Part shown: positions 33,054 through 43,561 of the stretch, in pieces
Layout of the letters: each line of letters starts with the position of its first letter
Numbering within the stretch: the stretch's first letter is position 1
Source of the DNA: Gracilariopsis chorda
Lineage: Eukaryota > Rhodophyta > Florideophyceae > Gracilariales > Gracilariaceae
Assembly: GCA_003194525.1 (NCBI GenBank)
Contig: NBIV01000185.1
Location: 108,595 to 172,594, forward strand
Reading direction: 5' to 3'
DNA length: 64,000 nt
The notes under the pieces: generated by a model
What the model was told of the DNA's origin: nothing
Database searches by the model: none
What the model saw: only the letters and a program-made list of their open reading frames with translations
Program-made: the position numbers and the translations under genes

Positions 33054-35414
33054 ATGGATGCAAGCGCGGGAATGAATCCGACCACTGAGAGCGAGGCAGC
33101 CAATCTTGTCTCTCTCTCGGAGCAGAACAAAGAGGATGTGAAGCTTCCGAGCCCAGAGGACATCTTTTTGCAGAAGATGATGTCTAATGTCTCGCAAAAC
33201 ATGGATTTGCCAGGGAAGTTGCACTTTGATCCAGTCGCAGATATCCAGGAGCTCGAGCGTCAACAATCGATTATGCGGGTTTCGGAAGGCAGAAAGAAGA
33301 GCTTGGCAGCCCCAGATAAGAACAATGTTTCTGAATCTCTCACCCAGAATCATGGATCAGAACAGAGTTTAAAGAAACCCGTGGGAACCAACTGCACTGT
33401 CAGGAATGCGAACACTCAGACCAAGATAAACGAAAGTAGTCAAGACAAGCATGGCAGTACAACCATGTCGAATGATCCTCAAGATTCTGACGCAGTTACA
33501 CTTGCAAACCTCCAATTCTTGAAAGGATTTCTGGATGACAACGGGAACGTGAGATCCAAAAACCAAGCACAACTCACGAATCCAGGTCAAGCAAACAAAC
33601 CTCCAAGATATTCAGCACGAAGCTTGCAGAAAAAGGATTCCAGAAAGGGGTCCTCACTCAATCATCCAAGAAAACCGTCGGGGATTTCCAAACCCAGAGG
33701 AAATGAGAAGCGGCAAGAGAGGGGTGCTCCAATCCCGGGGACACACAACAATAACTTAAATCCCAAGAACACACATACACATAGGGCCGGAAAGAACAGG
33801 TGTATAGACCGCAATGTGGTCGAGCAGGTTCCGTCACGAGGCCAGATTGCCCTTCTACATAATGATGGTGCGTATGAACAAGCCATGAAGTTCCTAGATA
33901 CTAAATGGCTCTCAAATGGGCACGCTGCAGCTGGAACACCTTCGAACGTGCAAGCTCGACCTATACCAGCTGCTGCACCAGACGCAGCAAAGCGTGAAGT
34001 GGTAGGATTATGGAACGATATCGGAACCGCTATTCCGATAGTGAATAATCGCAGATTGAATTCTTGTCCGACCCAATCATGGGCGCCCCCCCCAGCCCAA
34101 CATGTTGCATCAAGGCCTTTGGAGACCAGTGACGATTCTGGTCCACATTACGTACAAAATCCATCCTTTCGTGCAGTGTCGGCCTTGATGAACGATGAAG
34201 TTTACGACAGCGCAATGAGAGCCTTCGAAACTCTCCAATCAACAGCATGGAGAAATGCAAGTGTTAAATGTCGAAACGGAAGGCAGAATGCCCACAAAGC
34301 ACAAGCGCGCTCAACTGAGACCCCTTCAAAGAGGATTGGGATACCGAAAAGCCGCAAACAAGTCCGTCGTTCTTCATTTTTTTGCGAGTCCGCAGGTGCC
34401 GGTAGTACAAAACCTGCTGCTCGCGCATCTCATGGAATCCGTACAAAGCTGCCTTCAGTAGACCGAACGCGTTCAACGCCACAAGCTCAGTCGGTTCGTA
34501 GCAGGTTACATCGGCCGCTTGTTAATAACGAAAGGTATCATCCCGAATTGCAATCTGCTAGCAACTTTCATGCAACTGGAATTCGTGCGACTCAACCTTC
34601 GCTAACATATCCCACTCAGCCTCGCCACTCCCATGTCCCTCAAGCACTCCATCTGGCACCGGGAATGGAGGCAGCCTCTACACCATATGCTTGTCTTCGA
34701 AGCACGACTGTCGGGCATCCTTCGGCATCGAACGGTCAACACAACATCGCTTTTCCAGCCCAGTCATTTATTCCTTGCAATACAATAGCAACGGGTCAAT
34801 ATGCGCAGTCCACAAACATACCCACCACACACTTTTATCACACTGTACCTCATCTGTCTTCTTTCAATACTGGTCACGAGCCTATTCTTCAGTTTAATAA
34901 TACTATTCCTTCCACCTCGGCTGGAACTGATCGATATGTCCAAAACTCTCCATACCTCCCCGTACCGAACTACCAGCAGCCTCTCCACAATGTGAGTGCA
35001 ATTGCTGCAAATCAACATTACAATCGAGCCATTGATACGAATCTCATTCCAGCTTACAATGCAACTGACAGCGCTCAAAACGCGCAGACTCTGCAAGCTG
35101 CATCTACAACAAACTACCGTTGGCGTCAAGAGTACGAACAAACTGTGCCAAACGTGACGTTGCCTACGGTTCCGGCACATATACCACTCGATCGGATTGC
35201 TCAGATGAATCAAAGCGCTACTCAGCATATATCTAGTGGCAATCGACTTGCATGGGCAGATCAAAACAAAGCCACAGCAAACTCACCACCACCCGTGCCC
35301 GACCTGCATGCATTTCTTACAAACTTGCAACAGAGTCCACAAACTACCGGCAGCATTCCTGCCGCTCAAACAAAACAAGCCGCGAATGCTTACAAACCAC
35401 ACCAACGTGGTTAG
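33054..35414 (+). CDS. Low-complexity protein of unknown function, 786 residues
   Basis: A long intact frame; the ATG at 33054 is the first in frame, and the open frame before it starts only at a GTG. The N-terminal part is acidic and helical ('LPSPEDIFLQKMM', 'VADIQELERQQSIMR'). The middle is basic and Ser/Arg-rich. The last 300 residues are rich in Gln, Asn, Thr, Pro, Ser, Ala and Tyr and predicted to be disordered, of the kind found in RNA-granule proteins. A motif of about 20 residues occurs twice, 'LLHNDGAYEQAMKFLDTKW' (about 266-284) and 'ALMNDEVYDSAMRAFETLQ' (about 377-395). No signal peptide, membrane segment or known domain is visible. A role in mRNA metabolism is only a guess from composition. 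No paralogue elsewhere in the window. Confidence 0.75.
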   Translation: MDASAGMNPTTESEAANLVSLSEQNKEDVKLPSPEDIFLQKMMSNVSQNMDLPGKLHFDPVADIQELERQQSIMRVSEGRKKSLAAPDKNNVSESLTQNHGSEQSLKKPVGTNCTVRNANTQTKINESSQDKHGSTTMSNDPQDSDAVTLANLQFLKGFLDDNGNVRSKNQAQLTNPGQANKPPRYSARSLQKKDSRKGSSLNHPRKPSGISKPRGNEKRQERGAPIPGTHNNNLNPKNTHTHRAGKNRCIDRNVVEQVPSRGQIALLHNDGAYEQAMKFLDTKWLSNGHAAAGTPSNVQARPIPAAAPDAAKREVVGLWNDIGTAIPIVNNRRLNSCPTQSWAPPPAQHVASRPLETSDDSGPHYVQNPSFRAVSALMNDEVYDSAMRAFETLQSTAWRNASVKCRNGRQNAHKAQARSTETPSKRIGIPKSRKQVRRSSFFCESAGAGSTKPAARASHGIRTKLPSVDRTRSTPQAQSVRSRLHRPLVNNERYHPELQSASNFHATGIRATQPSLTYPTQPRHSHVPQALHLAPGMEAASTPYACLRSTTVGHPSASNGQHNIAFPAQSFIPCNTIATGQYAQSTNIPTTHFYHTVPHLSSFNTGHEPILQFNNTIPSTSAGTDRYVQNSPYLPVPNYQQPLHNVSAIAANQHYNRAIDTNLIPAYNATDSAQNAQTLQAASTTNYRWRQEYEQTVPNVTLPTVPAHIPLDRIAQMNQSATQHISSGNRLAWADQNKATANSPPPVPDLHAFLTNLQQSPQTTGSIPAAQTKQAANAYKPHQRG

Positions 35415-35874
35415 ATCATTGGTTCGCAACCAGTTGCCGCTGCATTTACGTCAATAGCACTAATTGCAACTGCGCGTGAAAACGGCTCACCGCCGATAAA
35501 CACGTATCGTGTAATCTCGGTGCTGAGCAAAATCAGGACCACGAATGAATCCACTACTACGAAAATCGAGACTTGTACGTGTGACGTGCTTAAGAGTAGA
35601 GGAGCGCGTGCGAAGACCTTTTGGAGGCAGATACTGCAAAGCAATTTGTAAAGCACTGAAACGAAACTGCGGAGTATCCATGAACACGGACAATGTCCCA
35701 AGCGATGTTTGACGTGGTGTAGTAGAATGACATTGTATTTCGGTCGCTTAGTGTTTTTGTGGTTGCATCGAAATGAGTTCAAAATGGCTGAGTTGTGCAA
35801 GATGCAAAATTCCTAGCCGAATCTTGCCGTTGCTTTAAACACATTTTGTTGTAGAACTTATGTACAAATATGTT
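35415..35874. other. Unassigned; 3' region of the low-complexity gene
   Basis: Minus-strand frames (35411-35800) overlap this span but lack motifs. No repeat recognised until the inverted-repeat arm begins near 35.88 kb. Confidence 0.4.
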
Positions 35875-35879
35875 TCGGA

Positions 35880-37200
35880 TCATGACCGTTTTCAAGCACC
35901 CGTATGTTATCAGTTCACAGCGGCAGGCCAAGGGTTATCAAACGATATCAACCGGTAAGCTACTTTCGTACCTTGGGTACGTTGGGAGTTAAAATTGGAA
36001 TCACTCGTGAAGCTTCTCAGGGAGATCATCTGGCTTACAGCCTCCCACAAAAGAATTGAAAATCTCATGGCATTGTGTTGAAGGATTGTGAAGGAAAATA
36101 CAGTGATGAAATCCACAGAAGTCAGTAACATGTCGCAGAGTTGTCAGAACTCTGCATTTGCGTGACCTGCGAGACCAGAGTAACGAGGTATGGTTTGAAG
36201 AGGACAACTTCGGGTTACGAAATGAGATTCCCCTTACACGCTTCCTTTGATAATATGTAACTAACCCGGAAGAAAGGCCACATGCTCGCAGTCTGCCAAT
36301 GAAGAGACACCCGTCACCTCCCAAATCCAGAAAGTTGTAGCCGCTTTTAGTATAAGACAGAAGAACGCGCAACCGAAAACAATTCAGTAGCTTTTTCAAT
36401 TACAATCAAATGAAAAGTGCTGCGATAAAAGCTAGAAAACTGCTGACACGTAAGCATTTGAGTGCTTCACCAACGCCAGCTGAACTCATTTTCTAGCTGA
36501 CACTCTCCACTTGTGCTTGGAACACTTCAAGAATAACATGGAAAAGTAAAATTGAACGCACATATTCCAAAAGTAAGCTCATTCTCCGACAAGTCGGGGT
36601 TTAAATAGCGTGCCGGAATCGATTGCAGCCGGGCGGGGGTTGGTGCATCAGCCCCCGCCCAGTGGGAAGCTCTGCGAGGATGGGTGCGGGAGTTGGGGGT
36701 TCGATTCCCAGGAGTTGAAAACCGTAAACTGCACTCATCACTCGCTTGGAATTGGAAGCAGGGTTGGGGAGTGATGCCCCTGGTCCTTGGATACGGGCAC
36801 TGATCCCCCTGGTCCTAAAAGAAGATGAAGGTGAAGAGGGTTGGGGAGTGGCGACCCCAGTCCTAGGATACGGAGCATTGATACCCCCGGTCCTGAACGG
36901 AAACTGGGGCTCGGGGGGTTGGTGCCCCCAGTCCTTGGAGTACCGAGGGAGTGGCGCCCCTCGGATCCTAAATTTTGTTTTTCGTTTTTTTGTTAGATTT
37001 TCCATTTTTGGTTTTTATCACGTGGACAGCATGGACACGAGTGCCATACATAGCTACATGTGGAGTATCCCTTTACCTAGCGCAGTATGTATAGTTCTGG
37101 AGAGGCTTTCGCAAGCGGTGGCGCGGAGTTTCTGAACAAGCATCGAAGGCTAACTTTGCGCGGAGCAGCGGGGATGACGGCCATTGTGGCCTCTTCACAA
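35880..37200 (+). repeat. Left arm of long inverted repeat around the Sel1 nest
   Basis: This segment matches the reverse complement of about 46880-48140. The match is patchy (very roughly two-thirds identity) from the outer end to 36.47 kb, nearly perfect from about 36483 to 36990, and diverged again to about 37200. Landmarks in order: CAGTAACATGTC, TGCATTTGCGTGACC, TTTGAAGA..ACAAC.TTCGG, CTTTGATAATATG, CCAGAAAGTT, then the core. The outer part is open on the minus strand (36001-36399, 132 codons) with 'LLWSRRSRKCRVLTTL', faintly FLYWCH-finger-like, so the arm may include a transposase gene remnant. Exact outer ends and flanking duplications could not be fixed. Confidence 0.8.
36483..36990 (+). 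repeat. Near-identical core of the left inverted-repeat arm
   Basis: About 510 bp pairing with 47082-47589. In the central 370 bp I find a single one-base length difference (CGGGCAC against CGGGGCAC). It contains a 9-bp GC hairpin GGGCGGGGG...CCCCCGCCC (36631-36660), a tRNA B-box-like GGTTCGATTCC (about 36705) and four variants of a GG(A/T)CC...GG phrase. Long minus-strand frames here (36601-37005) mirror those of the right arm and are probably composition artefacts. Confidence 0.88.
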
Positions 37201-37528
37201 CAGAAAAGGTGAAAGAAGCTTTTCTCAGCGAGCGCCCAAGGTTCCCGCCCATGGCAGTAGGCAGTAGCCTGGGCGCTTGCTGAGATAGGTGTCTTGACCT
37301 TTGGTTTCTGGCAAACACATTAAGCCTTCTTCTTCTACTGTGGGCCCCTGATGTCTAACGACAACATAAGAGTGAAACATAAGTCATTTTCTCCCAGCAG
37401 GACAAAAAGAATTTCAGCGGCCACATTAAGCTTTTGTTGGTCATTTCGTGCATCGAATGATCACTGCAGGCATGGACTTCACAGTCGTTGCCGCATGAAT
37501 CATATATGTCTCTGATAATTCTAGGGGC

Positions 37529-38563
37529 ATGGTGACAGCGTCAGCTGTACACCTTTTCTCACGCCTTCATCTCCGCCATGATCTGCGTGCAGGACACTCC
37601 GACGACGTATTGCAACGGCACCGCTTCCCATCTCGATGGCCAGCTCGTATAGGGCAAAAGCGATCCGCCTTCACGTGGTGTGCCTGTCTTCCCATTGCTT
37701 TAGGGACGCGAAACGATCTGCGGATGGGTCTCAACGGAGACCAGCATAACTAGTGTACGCATAACAGAGAGGGAGAGAGCTCGTATAACATTTCTTTTGT
37801 ACATTTCAGCATTCCTCTCAGCCCCGTCCGCTCCAGATTCTAGCAAAACGCCCAAACTGTAGGTGGCCGCCCTCTCTAATAGTTTGTTCAAACATATTCC
37901 TTTGCTCGTAATCTATCATCGAGAGACCGGCTTCGCGCTCCCGGCAGTAAAAGAGCTCAGCTGCTCCTTGTAGCAACGGTACCACAGCTGTTTCACCCGC
38001 TTAAGGTCTTCAGCAGCTCTTGGTTCTCCATTCTCTAGTGGAACACCCACCCCACACTCACGCCTGCGCTCAGATCCTTAGTCTCTCCAACTAGTTCTCG
38101 TACAAACGCTTCGCAAGCTGCACGTCCTTCTCAATTCTGTCCGCTCTTACGAACGAGTTACCCTCACCGTTGCATCAAGTGCCTGGGCTTTGTTCACGTT
38201 CTACGGAATCCTAAGCATGTCATTCTCTGAACAGATCTCTGTTCCCACCTCTAATACCTCTGCCCTGCTGACAAAATCTCGATTCAAAGCACCATATTCG
38301 GCTTCCATGACCGATCCCTCGTCGCGCTGTACAAGTTCCTTATGTGATGCACTACTGAATGGTAGAGATTGCCCGCCCTCCATCGCTTTCTCAAGTGAAT
38401 CTCTCTTCACCATTCGCCCTAAGTTCATGATGGATCTTTCATCCCACCCATTCCATATCATTGGGCCCGTCGTACCACGATTCCTGTCTCTATCTGTCTC
38501 TGCTAGCGCATCGCATCTCCCAGAATATCCTCCTGGTGCCGATAACGCAAGGCAACGTATCAA
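37529..38563 (-). pseudogene. Sel1-family protein relic (leftmost)
   Basis: Minus-strand pieces. At 38563-38201 a block with 'GPMIWNGWDERSIMNLGRMVKR' and 'LEKAMEGGQSLPF' aligns with the junction of the first two ORFs of the neighbouring gene at 42.0 kb. At 37891-37700 one Sel1 unit reads 'YSLGVLLESGADGAERNA'. Nearly all of the protein between these is missing, so this is a deleted copy. It points towards the left inverted-repeat arm. Confidence 0.7.
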
Positions 38564-38949
38564 CTTCTTACAAGATGCTGCGCTGCAGTTCCGGGAGACA
38601 TCTTACTCCCGGGGAGATGTATTCCAATTATGATTTCTATCAGTCATTGGGTGAGACGGGAAGTCTGGGTGTAGCGGCGGTTATGACATGGGCATTGACG
38701 AACTTGCACGCACTGAGGACGACCGTCACCGCCAGGTTCCTGCGCCTATAGTCAAAGCTGCGGTTTCGGATAGTAAAGCAGTGAGCGTAGAAGTGCAGCG
38801 GTGAGCAGATATCATGAAGCGATCAGTGTAGCTAAAAGGGTCGGCAAGACGGTGTGGCCAGCAGAGATGACAAAGTGTTTTGGCGCTAGAACGCAGATGT
38901 GATAAGGGGCGTCAAAGTTGTCGTAGCCCATATGGAACCACGATGCTAA
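38564..38949. other. Spacer between Sel1 copies
   Basis: No feature recognised beyond short frames. Confidence 0.35.
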
Positions 38950-40609
38950 ATCGCTTTGCGTGGATACCGTTGTGGATACCGTTGTGGTGAGGGACCACTG
39001 CAAGGTAGCGAGTCCCGCTCAGGGCACATGCAGTTCCGCCCGTCGAGGTGTGCCGACCTTCCGAAAAGGCTACGCCAGATGAGGAAGCCAAATGGCACAG
39101 CATCAACCGCCACTCCTTCCGCTCCGTTCACCAGCAGATTTCCAAGATTGACATCGCGCTAACCTTCCCGCCCTCCTCAATGGCCCTTTCGTATAGACCC
39201 TTTCCACGCACAGCATCAACAGCAACTCCTTCCGCTCCCTCCATCAGCAGATTCCCCAGATTGACCATTGCATTGACATCCCCGCCCTCCTCGATGGCCT
39301 TCTCGTACAGAATCTTTCCACGAACGGCATCAACCGCCACACCATCCGACCTATCGACCAGCAGAACGGCCAGATGTACCATTGCGTTCGTGCTACGTCC
39401 TTCTTGGTGAGCCCGTTCGAGCAGCCTTTTTTCGTATTTTCCGTTCTGGGCAGAGAAATCTCTTTCATTGACGTCAGAATCATTGTGACCTAATCTTGAT
39501 CCCTCTTCCTCATCCCCGTTTCTTATTCTATTTGTACCGAGATCCCGTTTCATAAACTTCTTGTTTAAAGCCGCCCCCCCTGCAAGAGTTTTGCGGGTGC
39601 CCTTGCTCTGACAGAGTCTGTAGACGCGGTAGAAACGGGCATAATCGACAACCACGTCCATCGACTGAGAGCAACTTAATATCACCTTCATCAAATTCCA
39701 AGCCTCATATATTTTCCTGTTTCCTCCAAATCGTGAAACTAATAACAGCATCTTCGTTAATCTGGACACTTCCATCTTTCTCTCACATCGATAAATAAGC
39801 TTCTCACAAGTCTTTAACACAACTCCTCTTAGTGCCAGCAACACCTCTGGACTTATTCTTGATTCAGTGAGCCGGCCAAACGGAATAATGTGTCCAACGA
39901 ATATGTCTAACAGTTCAACAGCGAGTATGTCCGGTAAACTCTTACGACATAATATCATTTCGACGCCCTTCTCCAGTGCTTCCGTGCTACCAAACCCACC
40001 TACAGCCGCCTCGTACAACAGCAGCGCCCTCTCGACTTCACTGAAGTCTCCTCTACTCAACAGGTCTGCGTTCTTCACCAGATCTCTTCCCATCGATTCC
40101 TCTCCGTCTCCGTCGATCCTTTCTATTTCGCTTTCTTCAATCCTATACCCTTCCCGAATCGAGTCTCGAATCAGGTTCATCACATGAACTACTATAAGCA
40201 TCTCTGCATCGCTATACGATACAGCTGTCCTCTCATGCTTTGAAAACCCAAGACCTATCAACACGCTTCCTAATTCAAGATTTGGTGATCCCTTCCATAT
40301 CATCCTTCGACTTTCCTTCAGAAGTCCACTTCGTTTCACTTCAAATAGACAAAACTCAACTCGAAACGGCCGCCATCCCCTCCAAACCAGGAACTTTTCG
40401 TTGGTCAAAGTTTTGTACATCTCGAACTCAGTATCCATTGTCCCATTCGATGGTATCACGTCCAGTGAACTCTCCATGTTGTGTTCTCTTTGCCTTTCCT
40501 TCATACCCTCCAGTCGACCAGTGAATGCATCCCGCCACCACTGCCACACAAACTCTCTTTCATCTCCGAAAGACAGCGAATCATCTGCATTAATTCTTCC
40601 ATCTAACAA
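38950..40609 (-). CDS. C-terminal Sel1-repeat part of a large Sel1-family gene
   Basis: A 493-codon frame (40609-39128) opening at a TTG; the first ATG lies 35 codons in, so the real protein begins upstream. The first two-thirds is unassigned but conserved in the copy at 45.7 kb ('FVWQWWRDAFTGRLEGMKE', 'NEKFLVWRGWRPFRVE'). The C-terminal part holds Sel1/TPR-like units ('AMVHLAVLLVDRSDGVAVDA', 'AMVNLGNLLMEGAEGVAVDA') of about 36 residues with the G/A-A/L-LG pattern. Sel1 units form alpha-alpha solenoids used as protein-binding scaffolds. After 39128 another unit ('NGAEGVAVDAV') reads in a different frame to about 38950, so the 3' end is also broken. Confidence 0.7.
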
Positions 40610-40682
40610 AATGCTAGCAAACCGAACTTGAATTCAACAACATTGCGGTGCACAAACTGGTTCAATCACAACTATGCTGCTG

Positions 40683-42071
40683 TCAATTTGTATCGTCTGT
40701 CGCCACCCTATTTCCAAGTTGTTGTTCAGAGCAGCATCCAATACAGATCCCGTACCAATCTCTCGTTCTCACAGCCGGGCACTCCACTCCGCTTTCGTCT
40801 TTCACCTCTACGCTTAGGGATGAAAATGAAAGAACACACAGGGCTATAGCCTCAAACATTTCTGGACCATATTGTGGAGTAGTTTTCTTGTTACATTCTC
40901 CCTGAATTTGTACGGACTCTTCAAAGTGCTCCTGTAGTTCCCACAATAAACGAACTTGAAATTGTCGTGATCTCAGAGTTGATTTCATAGCTCCGTATTT
41001 GAAAGAACGTGATAACGTGTCGCTCAACACGCATGATTTGCTCATACTATACACCCCGTTTTCAGTATCTTCAAGGCTTTGTCGAAATCTCGAACTGCCG
41101 TTTCGTTCGCTGTCAACCTCGCCCCTAAGTTGATATACCCATTCTGCAAGGTGCGATCGAACAGTTTCCATCTTATAGCCCATAAACGCCATCCCGTAGC
41201 TCACACCCCAGGTACACTTGCAATCATCATCGCCAAACTGGTACCTCAATCTCAGCTTCCCTAATTCCTTGTGTACATTTTGCAAACGAACGTCGCAGCT
41301 CTGCGCCGTATGGCCATCGCTGTTTTCAGTTTTTGTGCTTCGATCCGAAGCATCAGCGTACTTGACCTGACCAACGTCTTCATATTTTCTTCCCCTGCAA
41401 AGCACAGACCATTTCTCATTCAACTCCAACACGAATCTCAATCCATCTCCGGCTATAATTTCTAGCCACACATCCACAACTTCTAAAACGTGACTGTTTC
41501 TAGAAATCACTCCTCTCCAATTCGTCTGGAAGGGGAACGATGGCAAAGCTATTTTCTGTTCACTTTCATTGCCTTTCTCATTATCTTCGATCCCTGAATG
41601 ATATCTAACGGGGCACGAAAGCTGCTCCCTTAGGTTCCTCATTGCTTGGTCCAGTGACTCATCATAAACAAGTCCATCGTCAGCAGCGGAACCATCTGCG
41701 CTGTGTCCACTGTCAGTTCCCTCTTTTCCGTTAGACTTTTCATGCTTCTCTAGATGCTCTTCTCGCAGCTTCACAGATCTTCGTCCCATGTAAATTAATA
41801 TCGTCAGCCATTCAAGCATCTCCACGCCCAGTTGCTCAGTTTCTGAACAAAACTCCTTCCGCACTAGTAGGTTACTTACTTTGCTTAATAATTGCCGACT
41901 GAACTCGCGGTACCCCACGCCCATGTCTGATTCATCTTCGACCTGCACCAACGCCATGTGCGCTACAACAAATGGCAAACCCTCTCCGCTCTCCATTGCT
42001 TTCTTCAATAACCCTCGCTTCATAATTCTTCCGGAGTGTACATAGTCGATGTTTCGTCCCATCCACTCCAC
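40683..42071 (-). CDS. Middle part of the Sel1-family gene
   Basis: A 462-codon frame whose first codon is GTG, not ATG; it overlaps the preceding ORF by about 50 bases in another register. Its opening 'GRIMKRGLLKKAMESG' is the direct continuation of 'LWSGWDET' at the end of that ORF, as shown by the relic at 38.4 kb where both motifs sit in one frame. So one base was lost near 42030. The protein segment is acidic-basic mixed with no named domain; two weak hydrophobic stretches occur. Its end ('GICIGCC...ATDDTN') is likewise followed, one register away, by sequence leading to the next ORF. The whole is most simply one gene of about 1,300 codons broken by two or three small lesions. Confidence 0.65.
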   Translation of the reverse strand: MEWMGRNIDYVHSGRIMKRGLLKKAMESGEGLPFVVAHMALVQVEDESDMGVGYREFSRQLLSKVSNLLVRKEFCSETEQLGVEMLEWLTILIYMGRRSVKLREEHLEKHEKSNGKEGTDSGHSADGSAADDGLVYDESLDQAMRNLREQLSCPVRYHSGIEDNEKGNESEQKIALPSFPFQTNWRGVISRNSHVLEVVDVWLEIIAGDGLRFVLELNEKWSVLCRGRKYEDVGQVKYADASDRSTKTENSDGHTAQSCDVRLQNVHKELGKLRLRYQFGDDDCKCTWGVSYGMAFMGYKMETVRSHLAEWVYQLRGEVDSERNGSSRFRQSLEDTENGVYSMSKSCVLSDTLSRSFKYGAMKSTLRSRQFQVRLLWELQEHFEESVQIQGECNKKTTPQYGPEMFEAIALCVLSFSSLSVEVKDESGVECPAVRTRDWYGICIGCCSEQQLGNRVATDDTN

Positions 42072-43009
42072 AGCATTGGTTCCATTCTCTTCTTTTCACC
42101 TTGCAGTTCAGGCCACAACTGCATGATACAGGTTGATAGCACTTCCGATGCAAAGTATGATGCGCGTTTCTCCCATTCTTTTAATCCTTTTCTACTCTCA
42201 TCATGCTCCTTTCGATCTCTGGGGTTTGCCAAAACACTGAACTCCGACATCCAGGCCCGCAGTCCTTGAGCCGCAAAAACAATTGCCCAGTTTATCCATA
42301 CTTCAGCCGGGCGGTTTGGGACTTGACGCAGTTTCCCAGCTGGTCCAATCCCAACGCTAAACCGCAGACTGTCGCATAACATAACCCCCACACAGAAGAT
42401 TGTCTTTGCCAAGAACAAAAACCATTCCCACATTAGATGGACGACTCCCAACCAGGTAAAGGTGTCCGGCATCCTTTGAGTTCTCAATTGTATGGCATCG
42501 CCATACTGCACATGGCACACCGTGTCACCATGTATGATTTGGTTGTCAACGATGCTGTCATTCACCAGCATCTCATCCGACATTTCCCTAGCACTTCGGC
42601 AATTTTTTTCTACGCGATGACGTCGTTCCTTATCCGAGAAAATGAACGTTATTCCCATTGCCTCCAGTGCATCAATACTCTCAGCGCACCATGTGCGGAA
42701 CACGTAAAGCTGCCACAGTCCCCACGCAGACCGAGCGCCATGCAGCAGCGCAAACAACAGCGCTGCGATGGCAGCACTTCCTTCTTGCCAGTCATTTGCG
42801 GTATACTGAGTTGTGGCGTAAAACAAGATGTAGATGGCCGGAATTATGGAACAAAGCAGATTGATGTACCCGTCAGTGCGTGTGCGACGAACTGTTTTCC
42901 ATTTGTCGCTAATGAAGTCCTTGGTGCTGAAGGCAGTCCATGGCATAAATGCAGCCACGTACGCCGGGATTACGATGTACCATTTGTCGCTGAGCGCTGC
43001 GATTTTCAT
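42020..43009 (-). CDS. N-terminal membrane part of the Sel1-family gene
   Basis: 329 codons from an ATG at 43009-43007. Hydrophobic segments: about 10-25, 50-66 ('INLLCSIIPAIYILFYATT'), 79-95, 190-215 ('VVHLMWEWFLFLAKTIFCVGV') and 240-255, giving perhaps four or five membrane passes. No family is recognised. Together with the ORFs downstream it would form a membrane-anchored protein with a C-terminal Sel1 solenoid. ER-resident Sel1L of the ERAD pathway combines a membrane anchor and Sel1 units, but there the order is reversed (solenoid first), so homology is not claimed. Frame is lost at the last codons (see 42071). Confidence 0.65.
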   Translation of the reverse strand: MKIAALSDKWYIVIPAYVAAFMPWTAFSTKDFISDKWKTVRRTRTDGYINLLCSIIPAIYILFYATTQYTANDWQEGSAAIAALLFALLHGARSAWGLWQLYVFRTWCAESIDALEAMGITFIFSDKERRHRVEKNCRSAREMSDEMLVNDSIVDNQIIHGDTVCHVQYGDAIQLRTQRMPDTFTWLGVVHLMWEWFLFLAKTIFCVGVMLCDSLRFSVGIGPAGKLRQVPNRPAEVWINWAIVFAAQGLRAWMSEFSVLANPRDRKEHDESRKGLKEWEKRASYFASEVLSTCIMQLWPELQGEKKRMEPMLWSGWDETSTMYTPEEL

Positions 43010-43561
43010 ATTGCTTTATACAGGGTAAGGAAGAGGACAGCAACACTCTGTGAATTGTGGCCTAACTTTGAAACAGCAGATTTCGACAATCTCAGATGAG
43101 GACTGGGAATTGTCAAAGCCAAGGATGGCAAGGTGGTGATCATTATCGCGGAAGGGTTTATGGAACACGGTGCCTTGCTAAATAGCGACCGATCGACGAA
43201 GTGTGCAAGTGTGGTGGACTGTTGGTGATCGCACTTTCGCTTCGTCGTTTTCGCCGTAGTCCTGGTCCTTGCTTGCGACCAGAACGCTCTCTGGCATTTA
43301 AGATCAATCGAGGAAGAATGAACACACTACAGGTGTAGATGGGTATTCTTGGTAGCAATGTTACCCCTTTTCCTTTGGTAGCCCTTCGGCGTATAGCCCC
43401 CGATAGAGCTCATCCAGGCCATTTGATCAGTCAGGGCCAACCATCCCGTTCTTCGACATGCTGTTGGGATACACATTAAATCTTGACGAAAGTCATCATT
43501 GTGCTGGAGCAGTCTTGGAACCTTGCGAGATTTCTCGATCAAAGCACCCGTTCACTAGAGT
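43010..43561. other. Spacer upstream of the Sel1-family gene
   Basis: No supported gene. By position it includes the promoter of the minus-strand gene starting at 43009. Confidence 0.4.

Noticed and set aside
36690-36730. tRNA gene suggested by GGTTCGATTCC
   Set aside because: The T-stem around it does not pair fully and no D-arm, anticodon arm or acceptor stem could be placed; treated as a B-box-like motif in a repeat.
42020-42071. Programmed frameshift joining the first two Sel1 ORFs
   Set aside because: No slippery heptamer is evident, and the relic copy has both motifs in one frame, so a simple one-base loss is more likely.
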